Source of the DNA: Micromonospora coerulea
GTDB lineage: Bacteria > Actinomycetota > Actinomycetes > Mycobacteriales > Micromonosporaceae
NCBI RefSeq assembly: GCF_016598485.1
Contig: NZ_JAEMUW010000001.1
Span: 1-64,000, forward strand
Length of the DNA stretch: 64,000 nucleotides
Direction: 5' to 3'
Shown: piece after piece, positions 18,216 through 25,895 of the stretch
Numbering within the stretch: position 1 is the stretch's first letter
Layout of the letters: every line of letters begins with the position of its first letter
Program-made: the position numbers and the translations under genes
The notes under the pieces: model-generated
The model's input: only the letters and a program-made list of their open reading frames with translations
Database searches by the model: none
What the model was told of the DNA's origin: nothing

Positions 18216-18234
18216 GTGACGTCACTTCTAGCGT
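18216..18234 (+). promoter_or_regulatory. Candidate operator and -10 upstream of the Liv operon
   Basis: GTGACGTCAC (18216-18225) is a perfect 10-base palindrome and stands four bases before TAGCGT (18229-18234), a TANNNT -10 candidate. A regulator bound there would cover the promoter spacer. Transcription from about 18241 would give a leader of about 38 bases with TGGAG near the ATG. Confidence 0.35.
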
Positions 18235-18278
18235 GAGCCGACAACTGAGTTAGCTTCCTGTCCTCACCTGGAGTCGCG

Positions 18279-19481
18279 ATGACGGTCCGGCACACGCGGC
18301 GGGTGTTTCTCTCCGCCGCCACGATGATGGCTGCGGCGCTCGCCGCCACGGCCTGCGGCAGCCCGCAGGACACCGCCTCCGGCGGTGGTGACACCGCCCC
18401 GGTCAAGGTCGGCCTGGTCTACTCCCAGTCCGGCCCGCTGGCCAGCTACGGAAAGCAGTACATCGAGGGGTTCAAGGCCGGCCTCGACTACGCCACCAAG
18501 GGCACCGGCAAGGTCGGTGACCGGAAGATCGAACTCACCGAGGTCGACGATGCGGGCGACCCGGCCAAGGCGGTCTCCGCGGCCAAGGACCTGATCGGCA
18601 AGGGCTCGAAGATCATCGCCGGGTCCACCGCGTCCGGCGTCGCTCTCCAGGTCGCCCCGATCGCCGCGCAGAACAAGGTCCTCTTCATCTCGGGCCCGGC
18701 CGCCACCGACGGGGTGACGGGCGCGAACAAGTACACGTTCCGGTCGGGGCGGCAGTCGTACCAGGACGTGGTGACCGCCAAGTCGTTCATCGGCGACGCG
18801 ACCGGCAAGAAGGTCGTCGTCTTCGCCCAGGACGGCGCGTTCGGCGACGCCAACGACGCCGCGGTCAAGAAGGTCATCGGCGGGGCCGGCGCCACCGTCA
18901 GCAGCGTCCGCGCCCCCGCCAGCGCCACCGAGTTCACCCCGTTCGCCAGCCAGATCAAGGCCGCCAAGCCGGACCTGCTCTTCGTCGCCTGGGCCGGCAC
19001 CACCGCCCCGGCCATGTGGCAGAACCTCGACCAGCAGGGCGTGCTCGCCTCCACCACGGTGGTCACCGGCCTGGACATCCGCGCCTCCTGGCCCACCTTC
19101 GGCGCCGCCGGCAGCAAGATCTCCTTCCTGTCGCACTACTTCGACGGGGCCAGCGACACCGAGGCCGCCAAGGCCGCCAAGGCCAAGATCCCCGGCGGGA
19201 ACCTCGACCTGTTCCACCCGGACGGCTTCGCCGCCGCCCAGATGGTCGTCCGCGCCGCGTCCGAGGGCGGCGATGACGTCGACAAGATGATCAAGGCCCT
19301 CGAAGGCTGGCAGTTCGACAGCATCAAGGGCCCGATGACCATCCGCGCCGAGGACCACGCGCTGCTCCAGCCGATGTACCAGGCCAAGCTCTCCGGCAGC
19401 GGCACCTCCTTCACCGCGGCCGCCCAGAAGAGCCTGACCGGTGACGAGACCGCGCCGCCGGTCTCCCAGATGAAGGGCTGA
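18279..19481 (+). CDS. livK: Branched-chain amino-acid ABC transporter, substrate-binding lipoprotein
   Basis: A 400-residue periplasmic-binding-type lipoprotein. The leader carries a Tat-like RRVFLS and ends at a lipobox ATACG with lipidated Cys26. The mature part is the type 1 fold of Leu/Ile/Val receptors: VKVGLVYSQSGPLASYGKQY, DDAGDPAKAVSAAKDL, and GSTASGVALQVAPIAAQNKV. It should capture branched-chain amino acids or a related amide outside the membrane and pass them to the two permeases encoded downstream. It is the first gene of a tightly packed livK-G-F-H-M operon; the next start lies three bases after its stop. Confidence 0.93.
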   Translation: MTVRHTRRVFLSAATMMAAALAATACGSPQDTASGGGDTAPVKVGLVYSQSGPLASYGKQYIEGFKAGLDYATKGTGKVGDRKIELTEVDDAGDPAKAVSAAKDLIGKGSKIIAGSTASGVALQVAPIAAQNKVLFISGPAATDGVTGANKYTFRSGRQSYQDVVTAKSFIGDATGKKVVVFAQDGAFGDANDAAVKKVIGGAGATVSSVRAPASATEFTPFASQIKAAKPDLLFVAWAGTTAPAMWQNLDQQGVLASTTVVTGLDIRASWPTFGAAGSKISFLSHYFDGASDTEAAKAAKAKIPGGNLDLFHPDGFAAAQMVVRAASEGGDDVDKMIKALEGWQFDSIKGPMTIRAEDHALLQPMYQAKLSGSGTSFTAAAQKSLTGDETAPPVSQMKG

Positions 19482-19484
19482 CCA

Positions 19485-20228
19485 GTGCTCGCCACCCGCG
19501 GTCTGACCTGGCGGATCGGTGAGGTCGCCATCGTCGACTCCGTCTACCTCGACCTCGCGCCCGGGGAGTTCCTCGGCGTGATCGGGCCGAACGGCGCCGG
19601 CAAGACCTCCCTGTTCAACCTGATCACCGGCCTGCGCCGGCCCACCGAGGGGCGGATCCTGCTGGACGGGAAGGACGTCACCGAGCTGCCGCCGCACCGG
19701 CGGGCCCGGCTCGGCCTGGGGCGTACCTTCCAGGCGTCCTCCGTCTTCGGGTCGCTCACCGTGCGGGAGAACGTCCGGCTGGCCGTACAGGCGCACCGGG
19801 GTGGCTCGATGAAGCTGTGGCGGCGGGCGGCGGCCGACCGGGAGGTCGCCGCCGCCGCCGACGCGGCGCTCGACCGGGTCGGGCTGCACCACCGGGGTAC
19901 GGCGCTCGCCGGCACCCTGGCTCACGGCGAGAAGCGCAAGCTGGAGATCGCCCTGCTGCTCGCCGGGGAGCCCCGGGTGATGCTGCTCGACGAGCCGATG
20001 GCCGGCGTCAGCGCCGAGGACGTGCCCGAGCTGGTCGAGGTGATCAAGTCGCTGACCGGGGACAGTGGCCGGTCGGTGCTGATGGTGGAGCACCACATGG
20101 ACGTGATCCTGGAGCTGGCCGACCGGATCGCCGTGATGCACCACGGCGCGCTGCTCGCCTGCGACACCCCGGACACGGTGATGGCCAACGCCACCGTCCA
20201 GGAGGCGTACCTGGGGGAATCGCTATGA
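19485..20228 (+). CDS. livG: Liv ABC transporter ATPase, LivG type
   Basis: A 247-residue ABC ATPase of the LivG subtype. The Walker A is GPNGAGKTS; a Q-loop-region segment reads GLGRTFQASSVFGSLTVREN; the signature is shortened to LAHGEKRKLEIA (LivG-typical); the Walker B is VMLLDEPMAGVS, followed by an H-loop VEHHMD. It energises transport with its LivF partner. The GTG start lies three bases after the livK stop. The late segment LACDTPDTVMANATVQEAYLG is the usual LivG tail. Confidence 0.95.
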   Translation: MLATRGLTWRIGEVAIVDSVYLDLAPGEFLGVIGPNGAGKTSLFNLITGLRRPTEGRILLDGKDVTELPPHRRARLGLGRTFQASSVFGSLTVRENVRLAVQAHRGGSMKLWRRAAADREVAAAADAALDRVGLHHRGTALAGTLAHGEKRKLEIALLLAGEPRVMLLDEPMAGVSAEDVPELVEVIKSLTGDSGRSVLMVEHHMDVILELADRIAVMHHGALLACDTPDTVMANATVQEAYLGESL

Positions 20229-20956
20229 GTGTGGAACCCGTCCTCGCCGTCGAGGACCTGTCGGTGCGGATCGCCGGGCTGCACATCCTCCAGGGAGTGT
20301 CGTTCACGGTCGCCCCGACCGGGGTGACCGTGCTGCTCGGCCGCAACGGCGTCGGCAAGACCACCACGCTGCGCGCCATCGTCGGGCTGACCCCCCGCAA
20401 CGGCGAGGTGCGCGGCACCATCCGGATGGGCGCGCAGACCCTGCTCGCCCGCCCCACCCACCGGCTGGTCCGCGGCGGGCTCGGCTACGTGCCCGAGGAC
20501 CGCTGCGTCTTCGCCGGCCTCACCGTCGCGGAGAACCTGCGGCTCGCCGAACGGCGGGGCACCACCCCGGCGTACGACAAGGTCTTCGCGCTCTTCCCGG
20601 AGCTGGACCGGCGCGGACGGCAACGGGCCGGTTCGCTCTCCGGCGGGCAGCAGCAGATGCTCGCGATCGGCCGGGTCCTGCTCAACGACAACCGGCTGCT
20701 GCTGGTGGACGAGCCGACGAAGGGGTTGGCGCCGAAGGTGGTGACCGAGGTGGCCGAGGTGCTGGAACGGGTGGCCGAATCCGTGCCGGTGCTGCTGGTC
20801 GAGCAGAACCTGGCCGTGGTCCGCCGGCTGGCCCGGGACGCGGTGGTGCTCTCCGCCGGCAAGGTGGCCTGGACCGGGAACGCACAGGAACTGCTGCTGG
20901 AGACCGCGCTGACCAAGTCGCTGCTGGGTGTCGGCTCCGGCGAGGTGCACGCATGA
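20225..20956 (+). CDS. livF: Liv ABC transporter ATPase, LivF type
   Basis: A 243-residue ABC ATPase of the LivF subtype with Walker A GRNGVGKTTT, LGYVPEDRCVFAGLTVAENL, signature SLSGGQQQMLAIGR, Walker B LLLVDEPTKGLAP and H-loop LVEQNLAV. ATG 20225 overlaps the livG stop (ATGA). With LivG it forms the heterodimeric motor of the transporter. Confidence 0.95.
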   Translation: MSVEPVLAVEDLSVRIAGLHILQGVSFTVAPTGVTVLLGRNGVGKTTTLRAIVGLTPRNGEVRGTIRMGAQTLLARPTHRLVRGGLGYVPEDRCVFAGLTVAENLRLAERRGTTPAYDKVFALFPELDRRGRQRAGSLSGGQQQMLAIGRVLLNDNRLLLVDEPTKGLAPKVVTEVAEVLERVAESVPVLLVEQNLAVVRRLARDAVVLSAGKVAWTGNAQELLLETALTKSLLGVGSGEVHA

Positions 20957-21843
20957 GCGCGGTCGTCCTGCTGACGCTGACCGGGCTCGGACTGGCGGCG
21001 CTCTACTTCCTGGTCGCCTCCGGGCTCTCCCTGGTCTTCGGCCTCGCCGACGTGCTCAACTTCGCGCACGGCCTCTTCCTCGGCGTCGGGGCGTACGCGA
21101 CCTGGTGGGCGGCGGCCAACCTGCCCGGCGCCGGCTCGGACGGGTTCGGGTTCGTGGTCGCGGTGGCCTTCGGCGTGCTCGCCGGTGCCCTGGTCGCGGT
21201 GCTGGTGGAGCTGGTGCTGATCCGGCCGCTCTACACCCGAACCATCGAGCAGGTGCTGGTCACCGTCGGCCTGTCGCTGGCCGGCGTGGCGCTGCTCCAG
21301 GCCACCTGGGGCGCCGACGCGCGGCCGTTCCCCCGGCCGTCGTGGACCCGGGACGTGACCGGGGTGCTCGGCGCGAACGTGCCGAACGCCGGGCTGCTGC
21401 TGATCGTCGCCGCCGCGGTGGTGCTCGGCGGGCTGCTCGCCTTCCTCCGCTGGACCCGGTACGGCCTGGTGATCCGGGCCGGCGTGGAGAACCGGGAGAT
21501 GGTGACCGCGCTCGGCATCGACGTCCGCAAGGCGTTCACCCTGGTCTTCGCGCTCGGCGGGGCGGCCGCCGCGCTGGCCGGCGCCCTCGGCGGGGTCTAC
21601 TTCGGCACCGTGTCGCCGGGGCAGGGCGGCTCGCTGCTGATCTTCGCCTTCATCGTGGTGGTGATCGGCGGGATGGGCTCGGTGGTCGGGTCCGCGTACG
21701 CGGCGGTCGCGGTGGGGCTGCTGCAACAGTTCGTCAACTACTACGGCACGTCCGGCCTGGGTGATCTCTGCGTCGTCGGGCTGCTCGCCGTGGTGCTGCT
21801 GCTGCGTCCGCAGGGCCTGGCCGGAAAGGTGGCGACGGCATGA
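20953..21843 (+). CDS. livH: Liv ABC transporter permease, LivH type
   Basis: A 296-residue inner-membrane permease with about eight hydrophobic segments. Family signatures include GLSLVFGLADVLNFAHG at the N-terminus, ALGIDVRKAFTLVFALG for the cytoplasmic coupling region and IVVVIGGMGSVVGS near the C-terminus. The start overlaps the livF stop. It pairs with LivM to form the membrane channel. Confidence 0.95.
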   Translation: MSAVVLLTLTGLGLAALYFLVASGLSLVFGLADVLNFAHGLFLGVGAYATWWAAANLPGAGSDGFGFVVAVAFGVLAGALVAVLVELVLIRPLYTRTIEQVLVTVGLSLAGVALLQATWGADARPFPRPSWTRDVTGVLGANVPNAGLLLIVAAAVVLGGLLAFLRWTRYGLVIRAGVENREMVTALGIDVRKAFTLVFALGGAAAALAGALGGVYFGTVSPGQGGSLLIFAFIVVVIGGMGSVVGSAYAAVAVGLLQQFVNYYGTSGLGDLCVVGLLAVVLLLRPQGLAGKVATA

Positions 21844-22958
21844 CCGAGGTCAAGAGTCCGGAGGTTCCGGCGCCGCCGGCGGCGGTGCCCGACGAGCTGA
21901 CCCCGGGGCACGCCCGCTGGCACGGGCTGCGGCCGTACCTGCCGCTGGTCGCGCTGGTGCTGGCGGCGATCGTGCCGTACTCGACGGCGAACCTGCCGGG
22001 GATCTTCGAGGGCCCGCTGAACTCGCCGGGCACCCTGCAGCTGCTCGCCATCTGCCTGGTCTTCGGCGGCCTCGCGGCCGGCTACGACCTGCTCTTCGGC
22101 CGCACCGGCATGCTCTCCTTCGGGCACGCTCTCTACTTCGCCGCCGGCGTCTACGGCACCGACGTCCTGGTCACCCGGGCCGGGCTGCCGCTGTGGCAGG
22201 CCGCGCTGTTCGCGGTGGCCGGCGGGACGATCCTCGCCGCGCTGCTCGGCGCGGTCGCGCTGCGGACCGTCGGGATCGCCTTCGCCATGGTGACCCTCGC
22301 CTTCGCCCAGGTCGGCGCGATCCTGGTGGCCCGGGACTTCGGCGGCTGGACCGGCGGTGAGGAGGGCCTGCCGCTGGACGTCTCCGGGCTGCCGTCAGCG
22401 CTGGTCGGGGTGACCAACACAGTCAACCTGTACTGGCTGGCGCTGGCGTACCTGGCGGTGGTGGTCCTCGTGGTGCACCGGGTCAGCGGCTCGCCGACCG
22501 GCCGGGTGCTGGCCGGGTTGCGCGACGACGAGCGGCGGATCGGGGTGCTGGGGCTGGACCCGTACCGGTTCAAGCTGGTCGCGTTCACCCTGGCCGGCGG
22601 GCTGGCGACGGCCGGCGGGGTGGTCTACTGCCTGATCGTCGGCGGCGCCTCCCCGCACGTCACCTCCTCCGAGCTGACCCTGTCGCTGCTGGTCATGGTG
22701 GTGCTCGGTGGTCCCGGTACCCGCTGGGGACCGGTGCTGGGCGGCATCCTCTACATGTACCTGGACCACCGCCTCACCGCCTTCGGGACCAGCGACGCCG
22801 TCGACAACCTCCCGGCCGTGCTCAGCCGCCCCCTCTCCCAGCCCCTCTTCGTCCTCGGCACCGTCTTCATCCTCGCCGTCTACTTCTTCCCCGGCGGCCT
22901 GGCCAGCCTCCGGACCCGCCTGAGTCCCCTTCTCACCTCGCTCCGCCGCCCCTCCTGA
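21840..22958 (+). CDS. livM: Liv ABC transporter permease, LivM type
   Basis: A 372-residue inner-membrane permease with about ten hydrophobic segments. GYDLLFGRTGMLSFGHALYF and the coupling segment GRVLAGLRDDERRIGVLGLD are family marks, as is VVLGGPGTRWGPVLGG. It has a cytoplasmic N-terminal extension of about 40 residues. It is the last gene of the operon, followed by a strong hairpin. Confidence 0.94.
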   Translation: MTEVKSPEVPAPPAAVPDELTPGHARWHGLRPYLPLVALVLAAIVPYSTANLPGIFEGPLNSPGTLQLLAICLVFGGLAAGYDLLFGRTGMLSFGHALYFAAGVYGTDVLVTRAGLPLWQAALFAVAGGTILAALLGAVALRTVGIAFAMVTLAFAQVGAILVARDFGGWTGGEEGLPLDVSGLPSALVGVTNTVNLYWLALAYLAVVVLVVHRVSGSPTGRVLAGLRDDERRIGVLGLDPYRFKLVAFTLAGGLATAGGVVYCLIVGGASPHVTSSELTLSLLVMVVLGGPGTRWGPVLGGILYMYLDHRLTAFGTSDAVDNLPAVLSRPLSQPLFVLGTVFILAVYFFPGGLASLRTRLSPLLTSLRRPS

Positions 22959-22983
22959 CCCCTGCCCCGCCGGGTACGACGAA

Positions 22984-23015
22984 GGGGCGGCGACCCCCCG
23001 TGTGGCCGCCGCCCC
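22984..23015. terminator. Bidirectional terminator between livM and the lipoprotein gene
   Basis: GGGGCGGCGACC (22984-22995) pairs with GGCCGCCGCCCC (23004-23015) with one A-C mismatch and an 8-base loop. Flanking ACGACG (22976-22981) and CGTCGT (23019-23024) extend the pairing. It sits between convergent genes. Confidence 0.7.
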
Positions 23016-23027
23016 CCGCGTCGTTGA

Positions 23028-23837
23028 TCAGCTGTTCAACATCTCGTACGCCGTCGCCGGCGCCGTCGTCGCCGCGCTCCCGGTCGGCACGGTGATCTCC
23101 GGCGTGCTGCCGTAGCCGGTGTAGCTGACCACGTAGTCGTACGCCTTCCGCTTGCCGGCCGCCGGAATCTTCAGCGTCAGCGAGGTGAGGTGCTCGTCCG
23201 GCCCGACCAACGCCGTGAACGGCACGTGCTGGCCGGCCGCGCCGAGCGCCGCCGCCTCGCCGTCCTCCAACGCCTGGGCCGCGTTGCCGCTGGTGAGATC
23301 GATGAACCCCACGTACTTCCCGGGGCCCTGCTGCTCGACCGAGGTCGCCGCCTCGATGAGCGGCCCGGCGTTGCCCTGGTCCGCGCCGTCGTAGCTGGGC
23401 ACGTCCCCGCCGCCGGTCAGCTTGGACCGGTCCAGCGCCATCCACTTGTTCGGGAACTTCGGCAGCCCGGGGTGCCCGGTGAACTTCGCCTTCATCCAGA
23501 GCTTCTCCTCGATCACCAGGAACGACATCTTCACCGTGATGCCGTCCGAGTCCGGAGCCATCGCGGTGTTGATCTCGAAGGCCTTCGACTCCGGGTCGAT
23601 CCGCCCGGTGAGGGCGCTGGACGCGTCCTTGCCGCTGAACCGGAACGCGCCCTCCGTGCCGTCGGGAACCGCGTCGAGGAGGGCCTCCTTCGGGCTGGCG
23701 GTCGGGCTGGTCCCGGGCGCGGCGGCCGGTCCGGTCTTCGGCCCGCAACCCGCGAGGAGGGTGGTCGCGGCCAGTACGGCGGCGGCCGTGCCCATCGCCC
23801 GTCGGATGGTGCCTGCGCTGCCCGTTGCCTGTGTCAT
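23028..23837 (-). CDS. Lipoprotein, LppX/LprG-like
   Basis: A 269-residue lipoprotein. The leader ends in the lipobox LLAGCG with lipidated Cys31, followed by a short Pro/Thr-rich linker. The mature domain has the alternating pattern of the LolA-like half-barrel (GAFRFSGKD, KMSFLVIEEKLWMKAKF, KYVGFIDLTSG, LTLKIPAAGK). This resembles the LppX/LprAFG family, which bind acylated lipids or lipoglycans at the outer face of the membrane. Assignment is by pattern only. ATG 23837 has only a weak GAGA upstream. It is divergent from a membrane SARP-like regulator; the shared 140-base gap may hold joint control sites. Confidence 0.75.
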   Translation of the reverse strand: MTQATGSAGTIRRAMGTAAAVLAATTLLAGCGPKTGPAAAPGTSPTASPKEALLDAVPDGTEGAFRFSGKDASSALTGRIDPESKAFEINTAMAPDSDGITVKMSFLVIEEKLWMKAKFTGHPGLPKFPNKWMALDRSKLTGGGDVPSYDGADQGNAGPLIEAATSVEQQGPGKYVGFIDLTSGNAAQALEDGEAAALGAAGQHVPFTALVGPDEHLTSLTLKIPAAGKRKAYDYVVSYTGYGSTPEITVPTGSAATTAPATAYEMLNS

Positions 23838-23849
23838 CACACGTCTCTT

Positions 23850-23910
23850 TCTCGCTGCCTGGCGTCTGCCGAGGATCATGCTGCGGGCCGCCACGGCCGT
23901 CTCGCTGCCG
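23850..23910. promoter_or_regulatory. Direct repeats in the lipoprotein/SARP divergent gap
   Basis: TCTCGCTGCC occurs at 23850-23859 and 23900-23909, 50 bases apart. TATGCT at 23912-23917 just after the second copy is a candidate -10 for the SARP-like gene. SARP proteins bind direct repeats, so autoregulation is possible. Confidence 0.3.
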
Positions 23911-23979
23911 ATATGCTGCCGTCCGGCTGCCGGGCAGTGCCGCGCGGCGACGGTGGGGGTGTCAGGAGCGGGAAGTCGC

Positions 23980-25857
23980 ATGTCAGGAACGAAGGTGCCG
24001 CCGGGCGGGCCGGCCGGCATGCGCCCGCCGGGACCTTCGCAGCTGCGTTTCGAGATCCTCGGGCCGCAGCGGGCCTGGTACGCCGACCGGCAGCTCGACC
24101 TCGGCCCCGGCAAACAACGCGCCGTGCTGGCCGTGCTGCTGCTCTCCGCCGGCCGCCCGGTCCCCACCGGACAGATCGTCGAAGCGGTGTGGCCCGACGA
24201 GCCGCCCGCGAACGGCCCCAACGTCGTGCAGAAGTACGTCGCCGGGCTGCGCCGGGTGCTCGAACCGGAGCGCTCCCCGCGTACGCCCGGACAGGTGCTG
24301 AGCCTCACCGACGCCGGTTACCTGCTCCGGGTCGCCCCGGAGTCGGTGGACGCGGTCCGCTTCGAGCGCGGCGTCCACCGGGCCCGGCAGCGGCACGCGG
24401 CGGGGCGTACGGCGGAGGCGCTGGCCGAGGTCACGGCGGCCCTGGAGCTGTGGCAGGGGGAGCCGTTCACCGGGTTCGCCGGGCCGGTCTTCGACGCCGC
24501 CCGGCACCGGCTGGTCGAGCTGCGGGCCGTCGCCCTGGAGACCAGGGCCGAGCTGGGGCTGGAGACCGGCCGGCACCGCGAGCTGGTCGGCGAGCTGCGC
24601 GAACTGGTGACCGAGTTCCCCGTGCGGGAGCGGCTGCGGCACCAGCTCATGCTGGCGCTGTACCGCAGCGGCCGGCAGGCGGAGGCGCTCGCCGCGTACC
24701 GCGAGTTCGACGACCTGCTCCGCGAGGAGTACGGCATCGAGCCGGGGGAGGCGCTCCGGGAACTGCACCGACGCATCCTCCGCTCCGACCCGGCGCTGGC
24801 GCCCGCCTCCGGTACGACCGCCGGGCCTCCTTCCCCGGGCGTCGAGCCGGCGTCGGAGAGCGGCCAGCCGCCGTCCCCCGGGCCGGGTCCGCACTCCGGG
24901 CCAGGGCCGGACGCCGCCGCCCCGCCCGCGCCCGCCACTGCGCCGCCCGCGCCCGCCGCCCCGTCGCCCGCGCCTGCCGCCGCCGCGGCCCCGCCGAGGC
25001 CCGTACCGGCCGTCGCCCCGATCCCGTCGGCGCGGGCCCCGCACGCCAGCCCACCGCCGTACCTCGGGCCGCCCGTGCAGAGCGGGTTCGCCGCCACCAT
25101 GCCGCTGGCGCTGTCGGCCCCGGCCCCCGCCCGGACCCGGGAGCCGCTGCCGACCTGGGTGAGGACCACGCTGACGGTCGCCGGGACCCTCCTGGTGCTG
25201 CTGTCGTTCGGTCTCGCGACCTGGCTGGTGATCCTCGGGTACGCGGTGCGGCGGCGCAGTTGGCGGCTCGCCCTCGCCACCGTCGGATACCTCGGCTCCG
25301 CGTCGTCGCTGCTGTACCTGTTCGGCCGGGGCGACCCGGAGGCCGAGCCGCCGGCCTCGGAGGCGTTCCTGGCGCTCGGCCTGATCGCCGTCTGCTGGCT
25401 GGTGGGCGCGGTGCACGTGATCCTGCTGAACGATCGGGTCTGGGGGGTGATCACCGGACGGCCGGTCGGGCTGCGGGCTCGCGACGCGGAGCAGCGGGTG
25501 CGCCGCGAGCAGGCCCGCTATCTGCTGCACCATCATCCGGCGGCCCGCCACCAGCTCGGCATCGGGCGACCCGACCTGCCGCGGCTGTTCGACGACGGCG
25601 GGCTGGTCGACATCAACGCCGTGACCGAACCGGTGCTCGCGACCCTGCCCGGACTCACCGACGCCCAGCGCCGGCAGGTCGCGATGGACCGCTGGCTGCG
25701 CGGGCCGTACGGGTCGATGGAGGAGTTGGCGGCGCGGTGTCCGCTACCGCCCTCGGTGACCGACGCGCTCCGCGACATCCTGGTCTTCCTGCCGCCCGAC
25801 GGACCGCCCCCGGCCGCCGCCCCGCCGGGCGGGGTCGACCCCGCCGGGCGCTCATGA
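23980..25857 (+). CDS. SARP-like regulator with membrane segments and C-terminal HhH-like domain
   Basis: A 625-residue protein. Residues about 22-118 form an OmpR-like winged helix (FEILGPQRAWYADRQLDLGP, then QIVEAVWPDEPP and YVAGLRRVLEP) and about 124-270 a bacterial transcriptional activation domain (FERGVHRARQ, then LYRSGRQAEALAAYREFDDL), as in AfsR/DnrI regulators. Residues 275-390 are Pro/Ala-rich. Three hydrophobic segments follow (about 398-422, 430-448 and 462-482). The C-terminal part (about 540-605) contains VDINAVTEPVLATLPGLT, typical of helix-hairpin-helix modules. Membrane-tethered SARPs are unusual. ATG 23980 has AGGAG at 23964-23968 and GGAAG closer. It is adjacent to RecQ and divergent from a lipoprotein. 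Confidence 0.8.
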   Translation: MSGTKVPPGGPAGMRPPGPSQLRFEILGPQRAWYADRQLDLGPGKQRAVLAVLLLSAGRPVPTGQIVEAVWPDEPPANGPNVVQKYVAGLRRVLEPERSPRTPGQVLSLTDAGYLLRVAPESVDAVRFERGVHRARQRHAAGRTAEALAEVTAALELWQGEPFTGFAGPVFDAARHRLVELRAVALETRAELGLETGRHRELVGELRELVTEFPVRERLRHQLMLALYRSGRQAEALAAYREFDDLLREEYGIEPGEALRELHRRILRSDPALAPASGTTAGPPSPGVEPASESGQPPSPGPGPHSGPGPDAAAPPAPATAPPAPAAPSPAPAAAAAPPRPVPAVAPIPSARAPHASPPPYLGPPVQSGFAATMPLALSAPAPARTREPLPTWVRTTLTVAGTLLVLLSFGLATWLVILGYAVRRRSWRLALATVGYLGSASSLLYLFGRGDPEAEPPASEAFLALGLIAVCWLVGAVHVILLNDRVWGVITGRPVGLRARDAEQRVRREQARYLLHHHPAARHQLGIGRPDLPRLFDDGGLVDINAVTEPVLATLPGLTDAQRRQVAMDRWLRGPYGSMEELAARCPLPPSVTDALRDILVFLPPDGPPPAAAPPGGVDPAGRS

Positions 25858-25895
25858 TCGACGGAAGGGTCCGCCCGGGCTGGTAGAAATGCCGG

